A stretch of 64,000 nucleotides of DNA from Glebionis coronaria. Taxonomy: Eukaryota; Streptophyta; Magnoliopsida; Asterales; Asteraceae. How positions within the stretch are numbered: position 1 is the first letter of the stretch; each line of letters starts with the position of its first letter. The notes under the pieces were generated by a model. It saw only the letters and a program-made list of their open reading frames with translations. It ran no database searches and had not been told where the DNA came from. The stretch covers positions 22,580,488 to 22,644,487 of the forward strand of contig CM046882.1 in assembly GCA_025667525.1 (NCBI GenBank), in the 5' to 3' direction. A program made the position numbers and the translations under genes. This document shows, piece by piece, positions 60,001 to 64,000 of this stretch.

Positions 60001-60315
60001 TTGCCAGACAAGTTAAATGCTATTCACAATACTTTTCACGTTTCCAATCTTAAGAGATGTTTGGCGGACGAGAATTTGATAATTCCACTTGAGGAGATTC
60101 AACTGGATGACAAGTTGCATTTCATTGAAGAACCGGTGGAGATTATGGATCGAGAGGTGAAACGACTTAAACAAAGTCGGATCCCGATAGTAAAAGTGCG
60201 ATGGAATTCCCGACGTAGACCCGAATACACTTGGGAGAGAGAGAACTACTTCAAGAGTAAGTATCCGCATTTGTTCGTAGACGGACCTATAAGCCCTGGG
60301 AAGGTGCTCTCCTAA
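57011..60315 (+). pseudogene. pol: Gypsy chromovirus element F pol
   Basis: Domain order protease (D-S-G at 57021-57029), RT, RNase H, integrase defines Gypsy. RT (about 57480-58140) has F-I-D-D at 58019-58030. RNase H includes Y-C-D-A-S and T-D-H-K. Integrase has H-H-C-C (about 59030-59160), the core with D-R-D-S-R-F-T and T-N-G-Q-S-E-R, then a chromodomain-like C-terminus (Y-T-W-E-R-E). Lesions include stops near 57045, TAG 58142-58144, TAA 58388-58390, TAA 58577-58579, TGA 59222-59224, a frameshift near 59275, TAG 59554-59556 and a stop near 59590. This mix suggests a Tekay/Del-like chromovirus, inactive for some time. Confidence 0.9.
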
Positions 60316-60326
60316 GGTGGTGAGGA
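60312..60326 (+). other. Polypurine tract of element F
   Basis: AAGGTGGTGAGGA precedes the LTR, the same context as before element E's 3' LTR (about 52568-52579). It marks the end of the F interior. Confidence 0.65.
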
Positions 60327-63275
60327 TGTAAAACCCGCAAAAATAAGGTCATTATTTAATTCTATCTTACTAATATTTTTTTTTGAGTATTTCATAACGT
60401 TAAGTACTATATTGATTAACGGTTTAAATTGAAGCCTATATTGAACATTTTATTTTAATATTTTGACGAGTAACGAGGATTACTATTGATCGTGATATCG
60501 ACGGATGCCCAAAATTTTATATTTTATTATCGATCGTTTCGATTTTTCATATTTTCGACGATATCGTTTTAATTGCATATTAAATCTTTATATTATTATT
60601 TTTCGTGTGCGTTTAAACTTCTAAAAAGTATTTTTACGAAACCCGAGCCCGTAAATTTTTTTAAAATTTACTTTAGTCACTTCCCATTACTTAAGTTAAT
60701 ATTTATATTTCCAGCCCAAAGAAATACATTTTGGCAAAATCTACCCTCACCTTACACTATATAAGGAAATTCCACTAACGAAAACACATACAACACTTGT
60801 AAAATAAAAAATCAAACAAACCTTTCTCTCTCTCTTTGATGTCGTGAACCCCCTTCAACATAAACATCAAAATTTTGATTTTGTTGTTTGAATCTTCAAA
60901 ATCTAATCAAAGACCCATCTTGGAAATCTCAAGATCTACATTTTGGTATGAAAATCTCCTACATGCATTAACTTTCAAGATTTTATGATTTTCCATGGTT
61001 GATTTACGTTTAAATCATCATACATGTGATGATCTAGGTAGGATCATCATGTTTTCATGTTAAAAGGTTGTATTTTGATCTTTGATCTTTGTTAAAATTT
61101 TACATGCATTACATTTCTTTAGATTTTGTAAATTTTGATCAATTTCTGTCAATTAAAAACATACAAAAATCACTTCCAAAATATTTTTTTTTCTTCTCTC
61201 TTTATTTTCTTTTTTTGCCGCGACACCATCAAGCCAAAACACCCTTGGATTCTAATTTCTAGCTTGAATCCTTGAAAACCAAAGTAAATCCAATGTTTGT
61301 AATATGATTTGAATCAATTTGGTAAAAAAATTTATAACATGTATGAACTTATTCTAAAAATTAATTTTCTTGAAAGATCATCTTATTTTGATCTATTTTA
61401 TATTTGTAAGTAAGTGTTATTATTATTATATTAGAAGTGGGAATGTTTGTATGTAAGATTTTTGATATGGATCTTGTAAGATTTGGACATGCAAGTGGTC
61501 TAGGGTTATTAGTGTTTGATTAGGATGATTTTTAGTTGTTACTAGGAGTATGGAAATAGGTAAATTGTGTAAAAAAAATTATTTTGCATGGTTTTCAAAT
61601 AATTAATTTTGAGCAGTGGGTTTAAGGCCATTTGCAGAGGTCTTAAGTCTAAGTACATGTTGATATGATGGGATCATGTTGTAGAGAATCTCGAGAGCTT
61701 TGGTTTGATATAAAGTAAGCCTTCCAACTCCAAAAGGGGTGGAAGATACGCTAGTTTGATTTTCGTGTACCGGGAGACGAGTGTTGACATAATCCGAAAA
61801 TTGTTGTCAATATTTGGATCGAATCTCGAGACTATAAAATGAGTTTCAAGGAGTTAAGGGTTGTTCTCAGGCTCTATAATTAGTGTTTTGAGTCTATTTT
61901 TAGAATCAAGTGTTGGTTTTATAAATGGAGATGTTTAGAATGGTCAAAATGGTTTCATAAGTCAAGGTCGCTAAACTGTCCGAATTTTGTAAATCAAAGA
62001 TGTGTCGGGCAGGGAACTTTAGAAGTAAAATCTTTTGATGGGCTCTTGGGAGGACTTTCTACATACAGTATGTGAGTTCCTCAGGTAGTATCATGACATT
62101 TTGAGGTGTCTAAGTATGGAAAAACAGCTTGGACATTCGGTATGTTCCGGCAGATTTTTACTAAAAGCATAGAAAATAAAATGTATATATAGGAGAGTAT
62201 AATAGAATCACTTGCATTGTTTTCTCTCGAGTTTGGCGTGATTTTATACTTGAGTTTGATTTTTTTTATGTATCATTTATTTCTCGAGTCTATTATTAAT
62301 GTACGCACCTTATTTGCTAGGTTACGGTTGTCGTGTTTATCGGGCGTCTACTATCGTCAACGATCGTCATCAACTACGTCTACTACTTAAGGTGAGTATA
62401 TAGCCTCGTTTGAGCTCATTAAAATACTTTAAAAACCCGCGAGGGGGAATACATGTTTTTATAAACTTAGAACACAAGATTTTTATTGTATGCTTGTCCC
62501 TCTATGAACGGACCCGTGGTTGCCTTTAAATTTCATTAAGTGATTGCCATTATTAAAGCCTGAATTATGGACCGTTAATTAACCTATGATGGGTTAACCG
62601 CTAGTACAATTAATAGATCTATGGGGGAAGCTGCCCCGGTTCAGTTTGTGTGGACTTGTCACAGAATCTTAGGCCCAACTTCCACACTGTTTGAACATAT
62701 TCTATTGAGAAGTCAGGTATACGGCAATGTACCAATAATCTAGAGGTAACGAAAATTAATAAATCTCATGTCTTATTAGACCTACAAGGGAGTGTCTAAG
62801 GGCTCGGTTCCATGAGCTTATTGCAATTTATGCTATATACAATTATTATTGTTGATGCAAATTATTTGACGCTTGTTGCCTTCAAGTATGCCACAAACTT
62901 ATAATCTTTGCTTGTGTTTAAAATGATTATATAAACCTATAGATTTCACTCGGCATTTTTGCTGATGATTTTCTCACATGTATTTCAGGTAATCAAGAAG
63001 TGTGAAGCTTGGAGGTCACGGGAAAGAAGTTGTGCATTGCTTTCCAATATAAACTCTTTGAATAATTATCCTTCCTTCGTTTAAAACAATTTAAATCTTT
63101 TGTTTTAACTGTACTTTGGTTACGATGTCTTGGGACTACGCTACTCTGACAAATGTTTTAGGAACGATAAATTTAAAACGTCTCTTTTCGAGTCGTTCTT
63201 TATAAATTATGTGTTATTGTATCATTGTTTAGCACCCAAAAATGTATGTCGCTGCGTATAAATTTGGGGGTGTAA
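60327..63275 (+). repeat. Gypsy LTR, about 2.95 kb, shared by two interiors
   Basis: Starts TGTAAAACCC and ends near 63275 at GGGGGTGTAAAA (last few bases uncertain). TATA box TATATAAG at about 60758-60765. Blocks from GCGAGGGGGAATACATG through CTATGGGGGAAGC match element E's LTR. Pol lies to its left and a PBS plus gag start to its right, so it is a 3' LTR and a 5' LTR at once. No second copy is in the window. Confidence 0.8.
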
Positions 63276-63280
63276 AAGAT

Positions 63281-63293
63281 TGGTACCAGAGCC
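63281..63293 (+). other. Primer-binding site after the Gypsy LTR
   Basis: TGGTACCAGAGCC, one base off the initiator tRNA-Met site, a few bases after the LTR end. Confidence 0.75.
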
Positions 63294-63976
63294 ATGAGTT
63301 ATAGAGAACTAGGTCATTTTTATAAAAACCTAAACTATAACTGTCAGTTTTTATTTTTCAAAGAGTCGGTGGACATGATTTCGCGTGACTTCAAGTTCAA
63401 GCTACTTCTGGGATCATAATTTTAGTATACATTATTATGTATGCCTTATTGCTAAGTATTTATAAATAAATACTATAAACCTTGATCGATATATATTATA
63501 TCGTTAAACTTTTTGATAAAAGTTTATCATTTACTAATGATTTATTTAAATAAATTTACGAAATATTCTTAGTATTTATTCTGAAGGATTTTTTATATTT
63601 ATTTAAATTTATGAAAATTATTCTATTTCAATTTATTATGACCTTATACCTATTTTGTGAATTTATCACCGCTTAATTACGTCTTCGAAGAGGAGGAAGC
63701 AGGTTCCATTATTGCAAGTGAGTCACAGTCAACTAAGTTATGTGGATCCCCACGTGATTAGTGTCTATTATTTTGTGTCATTGTACTCTATTTATCTTTA
63801 AGATCATTACTTGTTGATCTATGATAATAGTTTCCTTTTATCCTTATAATGTTTGTGATTCCTTGTATTTATAATGTGCATGCATTTGATGACTGAAGTT
63901 TGTACATGATATGACTATATCATGATTACAATTAACTCATTCATTTTATCTTCTCTCCTTGTGATGTGACAAAATC
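63294..63976 (+). other. Gypsy 5' leader
   Basis: AT-rich, with no ORF worth calling, between the PBS and a gag-like ATG at 63977. Confidence 0.5.
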
Positions 63977-64000
63977 ATGCCACCTAGGAGAATGACAAAT
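63977..64000 (+). CDS. gag: Start of a Gypsy gag, cut by the window edge
   Basis: ATG followed by P-P-R-R-M-T-N, the common start of chromovirus gag proteins, at the right distance after the PBS. Only eight codons are visible, so identity rests on position and the basic N-terminus. Confidence 0.5.

Noticed and set aside
1..64000. Host protein-coding genes, tRNA, rRNA or organelle-derived insertions
   Set aside because: All substantial frames belong to gag, pol or ORF3 of LTR elements, and no tRNA-like cloverleaf or rRNA segment was recognised by eye; a tRNAscan or Rfam run could still find small items.

Overview
This window is plant nuclear DNA made almost entirely of LTR retrotransposons. 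No ordinary host gene, tRNA, rRNA or CRISPR array could be supported. The Copia polyproteins have a long coiled-coil insertion in gag, a large extra ORF after pol, and motifs such as a W-K-L-Y-x-x-C-G-V-H block. From memory these resemble the transposon proteins that fill Asteraceae genomes (Tanacetum, Artemisia, lettuce, sunflower), so a composite-family plant is the best guess. That assignment is inference, because no search was run. Layout of the left two thirds: three Copia elements sit inside one another. Element A (1617-46178, minus strand, 320-bp LTRs, TSD GTTAT) is outermost. Its gag and pol lie at 36830-45011 and its third ORF (ORF3) at 4135-8082. Element B (8144-34918, plus, 465-bp LTRs) landed 61 bp upstream of A's ORF3. 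B has gag, pol and ORF3 of its own. Element C (10308-24911, minus, LTRs of B's family, TSD AATAT) landed inside B's gag. C is non-autonomous: the first ~314 codons of gag are fused in frame to ORF3 with pol missing. C also carries a composite, partly inverted 6.5-kb block (15654-22197) holding a different LTR plus gag and partial pol. Layout of the right third: a Copia integrase remnant (G, 46518-56066, minus) is split by element E (47214-55391, TSD TTTGG), which has 2.8-kb LTRs and a non-coding interior. A decayed Gypsy chromovirus gag-pol (F, 56067-60315, plus) follows. It runs into a ~2.95-kb LTR that is followed by a primer-binding site and, at the window edge, the first codons of another gag. 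How the parts work together: B and C use one LTR type, and C could only have moved with proteins supplied by a relative. E shares LTR blocks and PPT context with F and is probably its non-autonomous partner. A and B have almost identical LTR pairs yet heavily damaged ORFs, suggesting they were copied in a defective state by helpers elsewhere. The most striking unexplained signal lies in the 3' untranslated regions of A and of B/C. Both hold tandem modules whose hairpins are rebuilt with different base pairs in each module, which looks like selected RNA (or single-strand DNA) structure.
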